From an uncultured Clostridia bacterium (GTDB lineage Bacteria; Bacillota; Clostridia; TANB77; CAG-508), in the NCBI GenBank assembly GCA_944387435.1, contig CALXEW010000004.1, positions 25,224-89,223 of the forward strand: DNA of 64,000 bases. The letters run 5' to 3'. Positions within the stretch are counted from its first letter, which is position 1. Every line of letters starts with the position of its first letter. Of this stretch, positions 35,349-44,637 are shown in pieces. The notes beneath the pieces are model-generated. The model ran no database searches and was not told the origin of the DNA. It saw nothing but the letters and a program-made list of their open reading frames with translations. A program made the translations under genes and the position numbers.

Positions 35349-36077
35349 ATGAAAAGAAAAATATTAGCGATAATGATGATTATATTTATGATAACTATAT
35401 TAGGAACAATAAACAGCTTGGCAGCAGGAAATATAGAATTAAACGTACAAGGAGAGACAACAGTAAAAGATACAGAAAAGACAATAGAATTAACTTTATC
35501 ATTAGGAAGTTTTACAGAAATAGAAGAAGGTATACCATTAGGATATCAAGGAACATTAGAATATGATGAAAATCTATTTGAAGGAATTACTGTTGAAGGA
35601 TTAAATGGTTGGACAGTAAATTACGAAAATAGTACAAAAGTATTTATGGGAGAAACAGATACAGCAAAAGCAAACACTCAAATAGCAAAAATAACTTTAA
35701 CATTAAAAGATGGAGTAACACCAGGAACAAGTGGAACTATAAATTTTAATGATATATTGTTAACTGATGGAACAAATGATTTTACATTCAATAAAGAAAT
35801 TACAGTAACAATAGAGAATGAAGAAGTAAATAATCCAAGTGAAGGAAATGAAAACGAAGGAAATAATCAAATTTCAGGAACTAATGAAACAAATACGACT
35901 ACAAGTACAAATATAAGTACTAATATTTCGAGTATACAAGGAAGTAATACAGATAGAACAACAGCTTCAACAAGGCTTCCATCTGCAGGAGTGAAAAATA
36001 TATTAATAATAGCAGTAGTGATAATAAGTATTTTAATGGTAGTGTTTAAAATAAAATCAAGAGATATAAAATATTAA
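35349..36077 (+). CDS. Cohesin-like, LPSAG-anchored surface protein 2
   Basis: 242 residues from ATG 35349 (AAGGAAGGAAG upstream). Signal peptide (ILAIMMIIFMITILGTINSLAA), a cohesin-type domain (~25-165: TIELTLSLGSFTEIEEGIPLGYQGTLEYDENLFEG, TVEGLNGWTVNYEN, KANTQIAKITLTL, INFNDILLTDGTNDF), a long Asn/Thr/Ser-rich linker and the sorting signal LPSAG with membrane segment and KIKSRDIKY. It is a tandem paralogue of the preceding gene. Cohesins bind dockerins; the only dockerin in the window is in the LRR protein just upstream, so the three genes probably form a surface display set. Cohesin call rests on motif pattern and context. Confidence 0.83.
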   Translation: MKRKILAIMMIIFMITILGTINSLAAGNIELNVQGETTVKDTEKTIELTLSLGSFTEIEEGIPLGYQGTLEYDENLFEGITVEGLNGWTVNYENSTKVFMGETDTAKANTQIAKITLTLKDGVTPGTSGTINFNDILLTDGTNDFTFNKEITVTIENEEVNNPSEGNENEGNNQISGTNETNTTTSTNISTNISSIQGSNTDRTTASTRLPSAGVKNILIIAVVIISILMVVFKIKSRDIKY

Positions 36078-36087
36078 AGTGTAGAAG

Positions 36088-36119
36088 GTCAAGCAATAAT
36101 CTTTATTACTTGGCTTTTT
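36088..36119 (+). terminator. Terminator after cohesin gene 2
   Basis: GTCAAGCAATAA (36088-36099) pairs, with one mismatch and one G-U, with TTATTACTTGGC (36103-36114), then TTTTT. Bases 36120-36340 are AT-rich and hold no gene. Confidence 0.65.
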
Positions 36120-36359
36120 AAGTGTTTATTAATAATTAATTATTAATGAAGATAAAAGAATATATTAAAAACTTGCAAAAAAATGTTTGATATGATATAA
36201 ATAATAAAATAAAAACTAATAAATTAATTAAATAACAGATATTTTTGCAACAAGCATAGATTAATTACTGTAATTTTAAAAAATTTCAAAATAAAAGATG
36301 TATTATTTAGCAGCCATAAAACAGTAGATAAAAATAATATAGGAGGTTAATTGTAGAAG

Positions 36360-37898
36360 TTGGATAAAAGAAAGAATTTAGTAGAAAAACTTTATAATGA
36401 TTATTATTTATGTGATTATGTAAAAAAATATAAAATAAAAAATATTGAATTTGACAAGCAAGAATATTTTATATTTTCAAAAATAAATCAAGTTAATAAT
36501 TATAAAAGAATTGATGAGTTTATAAAATACTTTTCTAAAGAATTTTTAAAAGAAAATCTGAATTTGGAAAAATTTAAAAAAGATACGTTTTCTATAGAAA
36601 AAGCAATGAATAGCATAGCATATCCGTTTTTATTAAATATTGATAGATTAAAAATATTAGAACAGTCTATAACAAATGAGCAAGCTAGGATGATTTTTGG
36701 AATTTCTGTTTCTGATATATATAATATAACAGGTTTAATAATTATAAGAATATTGGTTTATAATGACTATTTATATAGAAAAAAGATGACAAGTGATGAT
36801 AAAATTAATTTTTTTGGTACGACGAAACCTACATGTTGGTTTTCTCCACAAGAGATAAATTTGCTTAATAAAAGTATTAAATTAGAAAATATAAAAAAAT
36901 ATTTTAAATTGTTTTCAATTCAATTGGAAGAAATTTCTACTGTAGAAGATACAAAAAAAATTACTAAATGTGAAGATAGTTATGTAGTAATGTATTTGGG
37001 AGAATTTTGCACATATGTATTCAATTATTGTGAACAGCTAATAATTGAATTTTTTGGAGATTCTAAAAATAATAATCTGGATAGTTATTATAAAAAAAGA
37101 GGAAAAGCTTTCGAAAAATATGTAAAAGATGTTTTAGGTAATTTATATGATAATGTAATAACGAATGCAAAATATATAGATAATAAATCAAGAAAGATGG
37201 AATTAGATAACTTAGTGATTGAAGATGATATGTGTATTAATTTTGAATGCAAATCAGCAGGATTTAATATATATAATTCCAATAATGATAAAGAAACATT
37301 AAAAAACTTGAGACAATCTTTTGGTCGAGGATATTTTTCTATAAATACATTTCATAAAACATTAGAAAATAATAAAGGTATTATTGAGTTAGAAATAAAA
37401 AATAAAAGGCAAAAATTAGATTTAAAAGATAAAAAAATAATATCATTTAATGTGACATTATATCCAGTGGAATTTTTAAGTACGAGTATTCACTATTTTG
37501 ATCAAGAAAGTGCAAATATCATATCTACATTTCCAATTACAATAAATATTATCGATTTATATAGTATAATATTACTTAGTACTAAAAATAGGGAAATGTT
37601 CAAAATATATGCAAAAGAAAGATTTTTTTCAGTAAATAAAATGGGGAAATTTAAGATAGATTTTGACGAAATAGATGCTTTTGGATATGTAACAGATACA
37701 AGCTTAAAGAATGGTTATGAAATGATGAAAAAATTAATAAATTTGAATAACAATGTTGAACAAGAAATTATAATAAGTAATGGAGCATATAGGAAAGAAG
37801 TAAATGCAATGTTAGCTTCTTATGGTATGTATGTTTTAGCGGATAAATTATTAAATGAAGAGTCAAAGAAGGTTTTGGATAAGATGTTTACTTGGTAA
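36360..37898 (+). CDS. PD-(D/E)XK-like nuclease candidate, unknown family
   Basis: 512 residues. TTG 36360 is used because an in-frame TAG lies just upstream; AGGAGG is 13 bases away, rather far. The first 240 residues are helical without known motif. The middle has KRGKAFEKYVKDVL, then KMELDNLVIEDDMCINFECKSAGFN: a conserved E in a helix, D, and E-x-K on a strand, the arrangement of PD-(D/E)XK nucleases. The C-terminal part (ISFNVTLYPVEFLSTSIHYFD on) is unassigned. It precedes a HIRAN-type gene by 50 bases. Together they may form a nucleic-acid defence or repair module; the family is not recognised and the nuclease call is tentative. Confidence 0.6.
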   Translation: MDKRKNLVEKLYNDYYLCDYVKKYKIKNIEFDKQEYFIFSKINQVNNYKRIDEFIKYFSKEFLKENLNLEKFKKDTFSIEKAMNSIAYPFLLNIDRLKILEQSITNEQARMIFGISVSDIYNITGLIIIRILVYNDYLYRKKMTSDDKINFFGTTKPTCWFSPQEINLLNKSIKLENIKKYFKLFSIQLEEISTVEDTKKITKCEDSYVVMYLGEFCTYVFNYCEQLIIEFFGDSKNNNLDSYYKKRGKAFEKYVKDVLGNLYDNVITNAKYIDNKSRKMELDNLVIEDDMCINFECKSAGFNIYNSNNDKETLKNLRQSFGRGYFSINTFHKTLENNKGIIELEIKNKRQKLDLKDKKIISFNVTLYPVEFLSTSIHYFDQESANIISTFPITINIIDLYSIILLSTKNREMFKIYAKERFFSVNKMGKFKIDFDEIDAFGYVTDTSLKNGYEMMKKLINLNNNVEQEIIISNGAYRKEVNAMLASYGMYVLADKLLNEESKKVLDKMFTW

Positions 37899-37948
37899 AA
37901 TATTTTTTATTATATTAAGGTTTAAGAGATTATAATAGAGGTGAAAAC

Positions 37949-38638
37949 ATGTTTTTTAATAATAGAGAATATATTTATTTAGTTTGGCAAGATGATAAAA
38001 ATAGAGATTTTTATGTTGTTGGGCAGTTGTCTAGGAATGGACATTATGAATTTGAATATACAGGAGAAATTGATAAAGCGACAGAAAATGGATTTCAATT
38101 ATTATTACCATTTCCAAAAAGAAAGGCAAAATATAAAAGTGATATTTTATTTCCGATATTTTCAAGCAGACTACCTGATAGAAAAAGAGAAAATATAAAT
38201 GAAATATTAGAAAAATATAATATGACAGAATATGACCCTTTTGTATTATTAAAAAATAGTGGAGCGAAATTGCCTATTGATAATTTGCAATTTATTGATC
38301 CAATAATAAAAGTAGGGGACAAAAAAATAGAAAGAAGATTTTATATTTCTGGAATAAGGTATCAAAATGAATGCCAAGGAGTAGAATGTGATAAGTTTAA
38401 AAATGTGAAAGTTGGAGATAAATTAACTTTAAAATTAGAAAGTGATAATAAAAAGGACAAAAATGCAGTTAAAATTTTACACGATGGAGAATCTATAGGA
38501 TATATTCCAAGATATTATAGTGAAAAAGTTAGTGAATTTATAAGAAAATCAGATAAATATGAATGTAAAGTATTGGAAATTAATAAAGCAAAAAATTGTA
38601 ATGAGTGTATCAAAGCCGAACTAGTTTTGAATAAATAA
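37949..38638 (+). CDS. HIRAN domain protein with HipA-N-like N-terminal part
   Basis: 229 residues; GAGGTG site before ATG 37949. The N-terminal half (YIYLVWQDDKNRDFYVVGQLSR, FPIFSSRLPDRKRENINEIL, DPFVLLKNSGAKLPIDNLQF) looks like the N-terminal region of HipA-type proteins. The C-terminal half (~125-229) fits a HIRAN domain: RRFYISGIRYQN, VKVGDKLTLKLESDNKKDKNAVKILHDGESIGYIPRYYSEKVSEFI. HIRAN domains bind DNA ends or damaged/single-stranded DNA in helicases such as HLTF. Next to a PD-(D/E)XK-like gene this suggests DNA recognition coupled to cleavage (inference). Confidence 0.75.
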   Translation: MFFNNREYIYLVWQDDKNRDFYVVGQLSRNGHYEFEYTGEIDKATENGFQLLLPFPKRKAKYKSDILFPIFSSRLPDRKRENINEILEKYNMTEYDPFVLLKNSGAKLPIDNLQFIDPIIKVGDKKIERRFYISGIRYQNECQGVECDKFKNVKVGDKLTLKLESDNKKDKNAVKILHDGESIGYIPRYYSEKVSEFIRKSDKYECKVLEINKAKNCNECIKAELVLNK

Positions 38639-38681
38639 TTAATAAGCTAAAAATATAAAAAATTTAGAGGATAGTTAAAAT

Positions 38682-38717
38682 AAATCAAGATATTAAAAAT
38701 AATATCTTGATTTTTTT
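38682..38717 (+). terminator. Terminator after HIRAN gene
   Basis: AAATCAAGATATT (38682-38694) pairs with AATATCTTGATTT (38701-38713), then TTTT. Confidence 0.85.
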
Positions 38718-38727
38718 ACCAAAAATA

Positions 38728-38756
38728 TTGCAAAAAAATGAAGTTAAAGGTATACT
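38728..38756 (+). promoter_or_regulatory. Promoter of wzz/BY-kinase operon
   Basis: TTGCAA 38728-38733 and TATACT 38751-38756, 17-base spacer. Confidence 0.65.
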
Positions 38757-38797
38757 ATAATAGTGTAAAAAAAGAACGAATAATAAAAGGAGGAAAC

Positions 38798-39508
38798 ATG
38801 GAAGAATTGGATTTAAAAGAACTATTTAACATTTTTTGGAGTAAAAAAGTGTATATAGTACTAATTGTGCTAATATTTATAGTGGTTGGAATAATATATA
38901 CGGTAGGATTTACGACGCCAAAGTATACATCTTCGACAACATTACTGTTAGCAGGTTCAGAAAGTTCAGCAGGAGAAACAACAAATTCAATAACTACAAC
39001 GGATGTAACATTAAACTCAAAATTAGTTTCAACATATAGTGTATTAGTTAGAAGTAAGGATGTATTAAATCAAGTTATATCAAATCTTGGTATGGATATT
39101 TCATGGGAAGACTTAAGAAATAATGTATCAGTAAGTACAGTAGAAGACACAGAGGTTATAGAATTATCAGTTACAACAAAAGATGCAGCGGATTCAGCTA
39201 AAATAGCAAATGAAACTGCAAAAGTCTTTTCAGAAAAAGTTTCAGAAATTTATAATATAAATAATGTTCATGTAGTAGATGAAGCAGAAGTAGAGAATGC
39301 ACCATCTAACATAAACCATGAAAGAGATGTCATAATATTTGCATTTATTGGTTTAGTTGTATCTGTTATATATGTATTAGTTGCTAATATGTTAGATACA
39401 ACTATAAAAACAGCAGAAGATATAGAAAAAGAATTTAAATTACCTGTACTTGCATCAATACCAATATATGGAAACTCAGTACAGAAGAGAAAAGGAGGAA
39501 AAAGATAA
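38798..39508 (+). CDS. Polysaccharide co-polymerase (Wzz/CapA type)
   Basis: 236 residues from ATG 38798, which follows AGGAGG; an ATG at 38738 in frame has no ribosome site and lies in the promoter. Two membrane helices (about 20-42 and 178-200) flank an extracellular domain (KYTSSTTLLLAGSES through NAPSNINHERD), as in Wzz chain-length regulators of Gram-positive bacteria (CapA, EpsA, CpsC). The C-terminal cytoplasmic end would activate the BY-kinase encoded next; the stop and the kinase ATG overlap (39508). Confidence 0.9.
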   Translation: MEELDLKELFNIFWSKKVYIVLIVLIFIVVGIIYTVGFTTPKYTSSTTLLLAGSESSAGETTNSITTTDVTLNSKLVSTYSVLVRSKDVLNQVISNLGMDISWEDLRNNVSVSTVEDTEVIELSVTTKDAADSAKIANETAKVFSEKVSEIYNINNVHVVDEAEVENAPSNINHERDVIIFAFIGLVVSVIYVLVANMLDTTIKTAEDIEKEFKLPVLASIPIYGNSVQKRKGGKR

Positions 39509-40512
39509 TGAGAAAAGAACTTGTAACTCAACAAGACCCTAAATCTCCTATTTCAGAAATTTTTAGAACATTGAGAACAAATATACAATTTATGAATACA
39601 AAAGGAAAATTAAAAAGTATATTAATAACATCAACTTTACCAGGAGAAGGAAAATCATGGACAGCTTCAAATCTATCAGTAACGTTTGCACAAGCTGGTA
39701 AAAAAGTTGTTTTAATAGATGCAGATATGAGAAAAGGAAGAATATACTCAATATTTGGAGTATCACCAAAGCCTGGACTTTCTAATTATTTATCAGGAGT
39801 AGGGGTAGAAGATGGAGATACTTCAGGGGATTTAGCTGATTATATACAAGAAACAGATGTGGAAAACTTATATGTAATACCAGCTGGAAATGTTCCTCCA
39901 AATCCATCTGAATTATTAGTTTCAGAGCAAATGTTAAATTTAATGGAAAAGTTGAGAGACTTATTTGATATAATAATATTTGATGGAACACCAAGTCAGT
40001 TAGTAACAGATTCTCTAATATTAGCAAGAATAGTGGACTCAACTGTAATAGTAACAGCAAGTAAGCAAACTAAAAAAGAAGATTTAAGAAGAGTAATAAA
40101 AAACATAAAAAATGTAGGAGGAAGAATAGCAGGTGTAATTGTAAATAAAATTACAATAGATGCTAAAAAATATGAACAATCATATTATTATGGTTCTACC
40201 TCTTTTTCAGAAAAAAAAGCTACATCAAGGCCAGTAAAACGTTCAAGTAATGATATGTATAATAGAGCATCAAATATGATATCAAAAACAAAACAACAAG
40301 AAAATGCTTATAAAAAAAATAGTAAAGATAATGTAAGCATTGATATTAAACAAAGTAAATACAATGAATCAAATAAAGATTTGGGAATACCAAAAGCACT
40401 ACAAAAAAATACGCAAGTAGATAATAAACAAGAAGTATCTATGGAAAAGACAGCAGAAATATTAAATCAAATGAATCAATATTTAGATGAAGAAAAGAAA
40501 AAATTAAAATAG
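39508..40512 (+). CDS. Bacterial tyrosine kinase (CapB/EpsB/CpsD type)
   Basis: 334 residues. BY-kinase domain: ISEIFRTLRTNIQFM, Walker A STLPGEGKSW (Trp where Thr/Ser-Thr is usual), Walker A' VVLIDADMRKGRIY, Walker B FDIIIFDGTPSQ. The C-terminal 110 residues are Lys/Asn/Ser/Gln rich with several tyrosines (YEQSYYYGS, ending in a coiled stretch) and probably hold the autophosphorylation sites, though the tail is longer than usual. With the Wzz-like partner it controls polymer length and amount; the next gene reverses the phosphorylation. Confidence 0.9.
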   Translation: MRKELVTQQDPKSPISEIFRTLRTNIQFMNTKGKLKSILITSTLPGEGKSWTASNLSVTFAQAGKKVVLIDADMRKGRIYSIFGVSPKPGLSNYLSGVGVEDGDTSGDLADYIQETDVENLYVIPAGNVPPNPSELLVSEQMLNLMEKLRDLFDIIIFDGTPSQLVTDSLILARIVDSTVIVTASKQTKKEDLRRVIKNIKNVGGRIAGVIVNKITIDAKKYEQSYYYGSTSFSEKKATSRPVKRSSNDMYNRASNMISKTKQQENAYKKNSKDNVSIDIKQSKYNESNKDLGIPKALQKNTQVDNKQEVSMEKTAEILNQMNQYLDEEKKKLK

Positions 40513-40539
40513 TAACATATAAGACAAAAGGAGAAAATA

Positions 40540-41364
40540 ATGATAGACATACATTCACATATATTACCAAATATAGATGATGGTTCAAGAAGCATAGAAG
40601 AAACATTTAACCTTATAAGAGAAGCTAAAAATGTAGGCTTTGATGCAATTGTTTCAACATCACATTATATGGAAGGTTATTATGAAACAAATGTACCAGA
40701 AAGAGAAGTTTGGGTAAAAGCAATATATGAAAATTTACAAGCCAAAAATATAGATATAAACCTATTTTTAGGAAATGAAATATATATGTCAGAAAATATA
40801 ATAAAATTATTAGAAGACAGAAAAGCATCAACAATAAATGATACAAGTTATGTATTGTTTGAATTACCATTAAATGCAGAACCACTTAATTTATATGATT
40901 TGATATATGAAATGCAACAATATAAATTAGTGCCAATTTTAGCACATCCAGAAAGATATAGTTTTGTACAAAGAGAGCCAGAATTAGTATATGACTTAGT
41001 AGAAAAAGGTGTATTAATGCAAGCGAATTATGGTAGCATAATAGGACAATATGGAAAAAAAGCACAAATGATTGTAAAGAAATTCTTCGAAGGAAATATG
41101 ATACATTTGCTTGGATCAGATGTACATAGACAAAATACAATCTATCCTAAAATACCACAAATACTATCAGAATTAAATGAACTAATTGGAGAAGAAAAGC
41201 TAAAAGAACTAACAACAATAAATCCAAATTTAGTAATACATAACAAAAGAATAGATGTAGAAACACCTCATATTATGAAATTAAGCTTAAAGGAAAAAAT
41301 GATGATAGCAAAAGATGATGCTCTAGGAAAGGTGAAAAGTGTACTAAAGAACAAGAAAAAATAA
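40540..41364 (+). CDS. PHP-family protein-tyrosine phosphatase (CpsB/CapC/EpsC type)
   Basis: 274 residues. Manganese-dependent PHP domain: MIDIHSHILPNIDDGS at the N-terminus, STSHYMEGYY, LGNEIYM, ILAHPERY and LGSDVHR supply the metal ligands. It dephosphorylates the BY-kinase tail. The last 60 residues carry a basic tail beyond the domain. AAAGGAG precedes ATG 40540, 27 bases after the kinase gene. Confidence 0.93.
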   Translation: MIDIHSHILPNIDDGSRSIEETFNLIREAKNVGFDAIVSTSHYMEGYYETNVPEREVWVKAIYENLQAKNIDINLFLGNEIYMSENIIKLLEDRKASTINDTSYVLFELPLNAEPLNLYDLIYEMQQYKLVPILAHPERYSFVQREPELVYDLVEKGVLMQANYGSIIGQYGKKAQMIVKKFFEGNMIHLLGSDVHRQNTIYPKIPQILSELNELIGEEKLKELTTINPNLVIHNKRIDVETPHIMKLSLKEKMMIAKDDALGKVKSVLKNKKK

Positions 41365-41387
41365 ATATTTAGAAAGGAAGTAATTTT

Positions 41388-42752
41388 ATGAGAAAATATT
41401 TTGGAACTGATGGGATTAGAAGAATAGCTAATACTGAATTAACACCAGAATTAGTTTATAAAGTTGCAAAAGCAGGAGCATATGTATTATCAAAACATTC
41501 AGACCATACACCTGTAATTTTAATTGGAAGAGATACACGTATTTCAGGAACTTTAATAGAAAGCGCAATGGTAGCCGGATTTTTAAGTTATGGAGCAAAT
41601 GTCAAATTATTAGGTGTAATTCCAACACCAGCAGTTGCATATTTAACAAGAAAATTGAACGCAGATGCAAGTGTTGTTATTTCAGCATCACATAATACAT
41701 ATGAGTTTAATGGAATAAAATATTTCAGTAACAAAGGAATGAAAATACCAGATAACTTAGAAGAAGAAATAGAAGAAGTAATGGAATCTGGAAAATTAGA
41801 TGAACTAAAAGCTGTAAATGACAAAATAGGAGTATCAGAATATTGCTTAGACTTAATAGATGAATATGTATATTTCTTTAGGAAAAATTTTGATGACGAA
41901 ATTGAAAAATACAATAGAGATGATTTTGTTGTAGCATTAGATACAGCAAATGGAGCAACATCAGTTGTAGCAGAAAAAGTATTTAAAGCATTAGGAATAA
42001 AATATAAAATAATAAACAATCATCCAAATGGTGTAAATATTAATGATAATTGTGGTTCAACACATTTAGATGGATTAAAGAAATATGTGGTAGAAAATGG
42101 ATTGTCTTTAGGAGTTGCCTATGATGGTGATGGCGATAGATGTTTAGCAGTTGATGAAAAAGGAAACGAGATTGATGGAGATAAACTTTTAGCAATTATT
42201 TCACAAAATTTAAGAAAAAAAGGAAAATTAAATAAAGACACAATTATTGCAACAGTAATGAGCAACCTAGGGCTAAATAAATATGCAAGAGATAATGGAC
42301 TAGAATTATTACAAACAAAAGTTGGAGATAGATATGTTCTAGAAGAAATGTTAAAAGATGGATTTAATCTAGGAGGAGAACAATCAGGACACGTAATTTT
42401 ACTTGATTATAATCCAACAGGAGATGGAATATTAACTTCTTTAATGCTAATAAAAGCAATATTAGAAGAAGGTAAAAAGGCTTCAGAGCTTGCAAATATT
42501 GTAAAATTATATCCACAAATATTAATAAATGCAAAAGTAAATGCAGATAAAAAGTATGATTATGATAAAGATGAAGAAATAAAGGAAGCTATAGATAAAT
42601 TAGAAAAAGAATTTGCAGGAAATGGAAGAGTTTTAATCAGAGCTTCAGGAACAGAACCATTAGTAAGGGTTATGATAGAAGGAGAAGACCAAGAATATAT
42701 AACTAAAAAAGCTCAGGAAATAGCGGATTTAATAGAGAAAAAATTAAAATAG
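41388..42752 (+). CDS. glmM: Phosphoglucosamine mutase
   Basis: 454 residues. It converts glucosamine-6-P to glucosamine-1-P for UDP-GlcNAc. Start RKYFGTDGIRR, phosphoserine loop VVISASHNTYEFNGIKYF (Thr in place of the usual Pro after SASHN), metal loop YDGDGDRCLAVDE, substrate loop GEQSGHVI and C-terminal RASGTEPLVRVMIEG. Length is normal. Last gene of the operon that begins with the Wzz-like gene, it links precursor supply with polymer control. Confidence 0.96.
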   Translation: MRKYFGTDGIRRIANTELTPELVYKVAKAGAYVLSKHSDHTPVILIGRDTRISGTLIESAMVAGFLSYGANVKLLGVIPTPAVAYLTRKLNADASVVISASHNTYEFNGIKYFSNKGMKIPDNLEEEIEEVMESGKLDELKAVNDKIGVSEYCLDLIDEYVYFFRKNFDDEIEKYNRDDFVVALDTANGATSVVAEKVFKALGIKYKIINNHPNGVNINDNCGSTHLDGLKKYVVENGLSLGVAYDGDGDRCLAVDEKGNEIDGDKLLAIISQNLRKKGKLNKDTIIATVMSNLGLNKYARDNGLELLQTKVGDRYVLEEMLKDGFNLGGEQSGHVILLDYNPTGDGILTSLMLIKAILEEGKKASELANIVKLYPQILINAKVNADKKYDYDKDEEIKEAIDKLEKEFAGNGRVLIRASGTEPLVRVMIEGEDQEYITKKAQEIADLIEKKLK

Positions 42753-42858
42753 GACATTGTAACGAAAATGTAATATAAAAGTAATAAAAAAATGTTGATT
42801 AATATAATTCTTAATGTTATATTTAAATAAATAAACTAAAGAAAACGGAGGGGAGAAA

Positions 42859-43197
42859 ATGTTTATATTTGATATATCAAACCCACTAACATTATTATTA
42901 ATGCTTGCAGCAACTGTATTATTAATATTCCTATCTCAAGAAGTTAAAAAAAGTTTGATAGGAGCAGTAGTATTATTTATATATTTAATATTATTAATTG
43001 TACATGTAGCGCAAGTTGCTACTTTATCTGAAGAATATAGATATTTATTATCAACATTATCAAGGTGCATCGTCATTGACTTTATATTTGTATTTATTTC
43101 ATTCTTCTCATATCTATGGGTAGATGATATAGAGACAAAGGCAACAGGAAAGAAAAGTCTTGATAATAGTTTAGATTGGTTCTGGAGAAAAGTATAA
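42859..43197 (+). CDS. Small membrane protein, unknown
   Basis: 112 residues with three hydrophobic segments (about 8-28, 32-55, 72-92) and a polar C-terminus (VDDIETKATGKKSLDNSLDWFWRKV). The site GGAGGGG is 8 bases before ATG 42859. No motif is recognised. It is bounded by a terminator at 43211, and is followed by the SpoIIP-like gene. Confidence 0.75.
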   Translation: MFIFDISNPLTLLLMLAATVLLIFLSQEVKKSLIGAVVLFIYLILLIVHVAQVATLSEEYRYLLSTLSRCIVIDFIFVFISFFSYLWVDDIETKATGKKSLDNSLDWFWRKV

Positions 43198-43210
43198 TAA
43201 GAAAATGAAG

Positions 43211-43237
43211 AATTCGGTATTATTACCGGATTTTTTT
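43211..43237 (+). terminator. Terminator after small membrane protein gene
   Basis: TTCGGTA (43213-43219) pairs with TACCGGA (43224-43230), then TTTTTTT. Confidence 0.75.
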
Positions 43238-43305
43238 ATTTTTAAACATATTTTTTATAAAGCTGAATATATATAAATATAATAACGTAAGATAAGGAGA
43301 AAAAT

Positions 43306-44485
43306 ATGTTTAATGTTACAATATTGAAAATGAAAGACATACTAAAATACTTTATAGGAATTGTATTAACAGGACTAATAGTTTTTTTTGTAAGTAAAGG
43401 CGTTAGTGAAAGTAGTGAAAATAATAGTAACAATATAATTCAAAAACTAAAAAGCGGAATGAGTTTTTTATCACAGGATAGTATGTTGTATGCCTTAGAT
43501 CAAACGATTCCAGTTATTTCTAATGTAAATCAAGAATATAAAAATATAGCAAAAGAAGATGACGAAAACGAAGGAGAAGATATTTTACAATTAATGCTAG
43601 GAACTCAAATAACTTCTATTAAAGCAATGGAAGATATACAAGAAAGTAGAACAGGAGAAGAAATGGAGGAAAATAAACAAGAAGAAACTAATGAGACTAT
43701 CGAAAATAAAGCTGTAGCAGAAGCAGGAGTTACAACAGAAGTAATAACACCTAATCCAATAAGTGATGGAAGTAATACTAAAATTCGGAAGTGTAAAAAT
43801 AAAAAATGAAACAGATTATGAAATAACAGAAGATATGTTAAATACAAATGACCTTGTTATTGAGAATAAAAATATTGTATTATTCCATACACATAGTTGT
43901 GAAAGTTATACTTCAAGCGAAAAATATCCATATACTCCAACAGGAAATTATAGAACAACAGATTTAAACTTCACAGTTACAAGAGTAGGAACTGAATTAG
44001 AAACATATTTAAAACAATATAATTATAATGTTGTACATAGTACAGATTATCATGATTATCCTGCATATAATGGTTCATACACACGTTCATTAAAAACAGT
44101 TGAAAGTATATTACAAACAACACCAAGTGATATAATAATAGATGTACATAGGGATGCAATAGGCTCAAGAAGTGATTATGCACCAACAGTAAAAATAGGA
44201 GATGAAGAGGCAGCACAATTAATGTTTGTAATAGGAACAGATGCAGGAGGGTTATGGCATCCAAACTGGAGAGAAAATCTAAAATTTGCAGTAGCAATAC
44301 AACAAAAGGCAGAAGAAATGTATCCAGGACTATTTAAGACAATGATGTTAACAAAATCAAGATATAATCAGCATACAGGAAAATATGCAAGTATAATAGA
44401 AGTAGGAGCAACGGGAAATACACTAGAACAATGTTTAACAAGCATGAAATATTTAGCAGCAGTAATGCATGAGGTGATACAGTAG
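43306..44485 (+). CDS. spoIIP: Stage II sporulation protein P (SpoIIP)-like amidase, one CGGN +1 site
   Basis: Frames 43306-43785 and 43787-44485 join by skipping C43786 into 392 residues; the junction reads NTKIGSVKIKNETDYEITEDML. An N-terminal membrane anchor (IGIVLTGLIVFFVS) is followed by an acidic linker and the SpoIIP domain: VLFHTHSCESY (metal His), DIIIDVHRDAIG, FVIGTDAGG, SRYNQHTGKYASIIEVGA (second His/Glu) and NTLEQCLTSMKYLA. SpoIIP cleaves peptide stems and glycan strands during engulfment with SpoIID and SpoIIM, so the organism is probably a spore former. Zero frame would stop at 43807-43809. It is followed by a large hairpin. Confidence 0.88.
43786..43788 (+). other. CGGN +1 shift site 7 (spoIIP)
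   Basis: Zero frame AAA ATT CGG AAG TGT AAA AAT AAA AAA TGA; skipping C43786 gives AAA ATT GGA AGT GTA AAA (K I G S V K). Confidence 0.87.
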
Positions 44486-44541
44486 GGACGGGGGAATTTT
44501 TGTCTCATTTTAGGGATTTTGAGACAAAAAAGCCCCGTCCC
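44485..44541. repeat. GGGACGGGG extragenic hairpin element
   Basis: GGGACGGGG (44485-44493) pairs with CCCCGTCCC (44533-44541), and inside it TTTTTGTCTCA (44497-44507) with TGAGACAAAAA (44520-44530): a nested, near-perfect hairpin far richer in GC than its surroundings. A TTTGTCTCA copy follows at 44544. It lies after spoIIP and may end transcription. Related GGACGGGG loops occur at 11826 and 49797. Confidence 0.8.
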
Positions 44542-44637
44542 CATTTGTCTCAAAAAATTTATATAAAAGCTTGAATTATAAAACTTACTTGTATATAATG
44601 TAACTGGAAAATTTTAGAGAAAGTAGAGGTGTAGATA

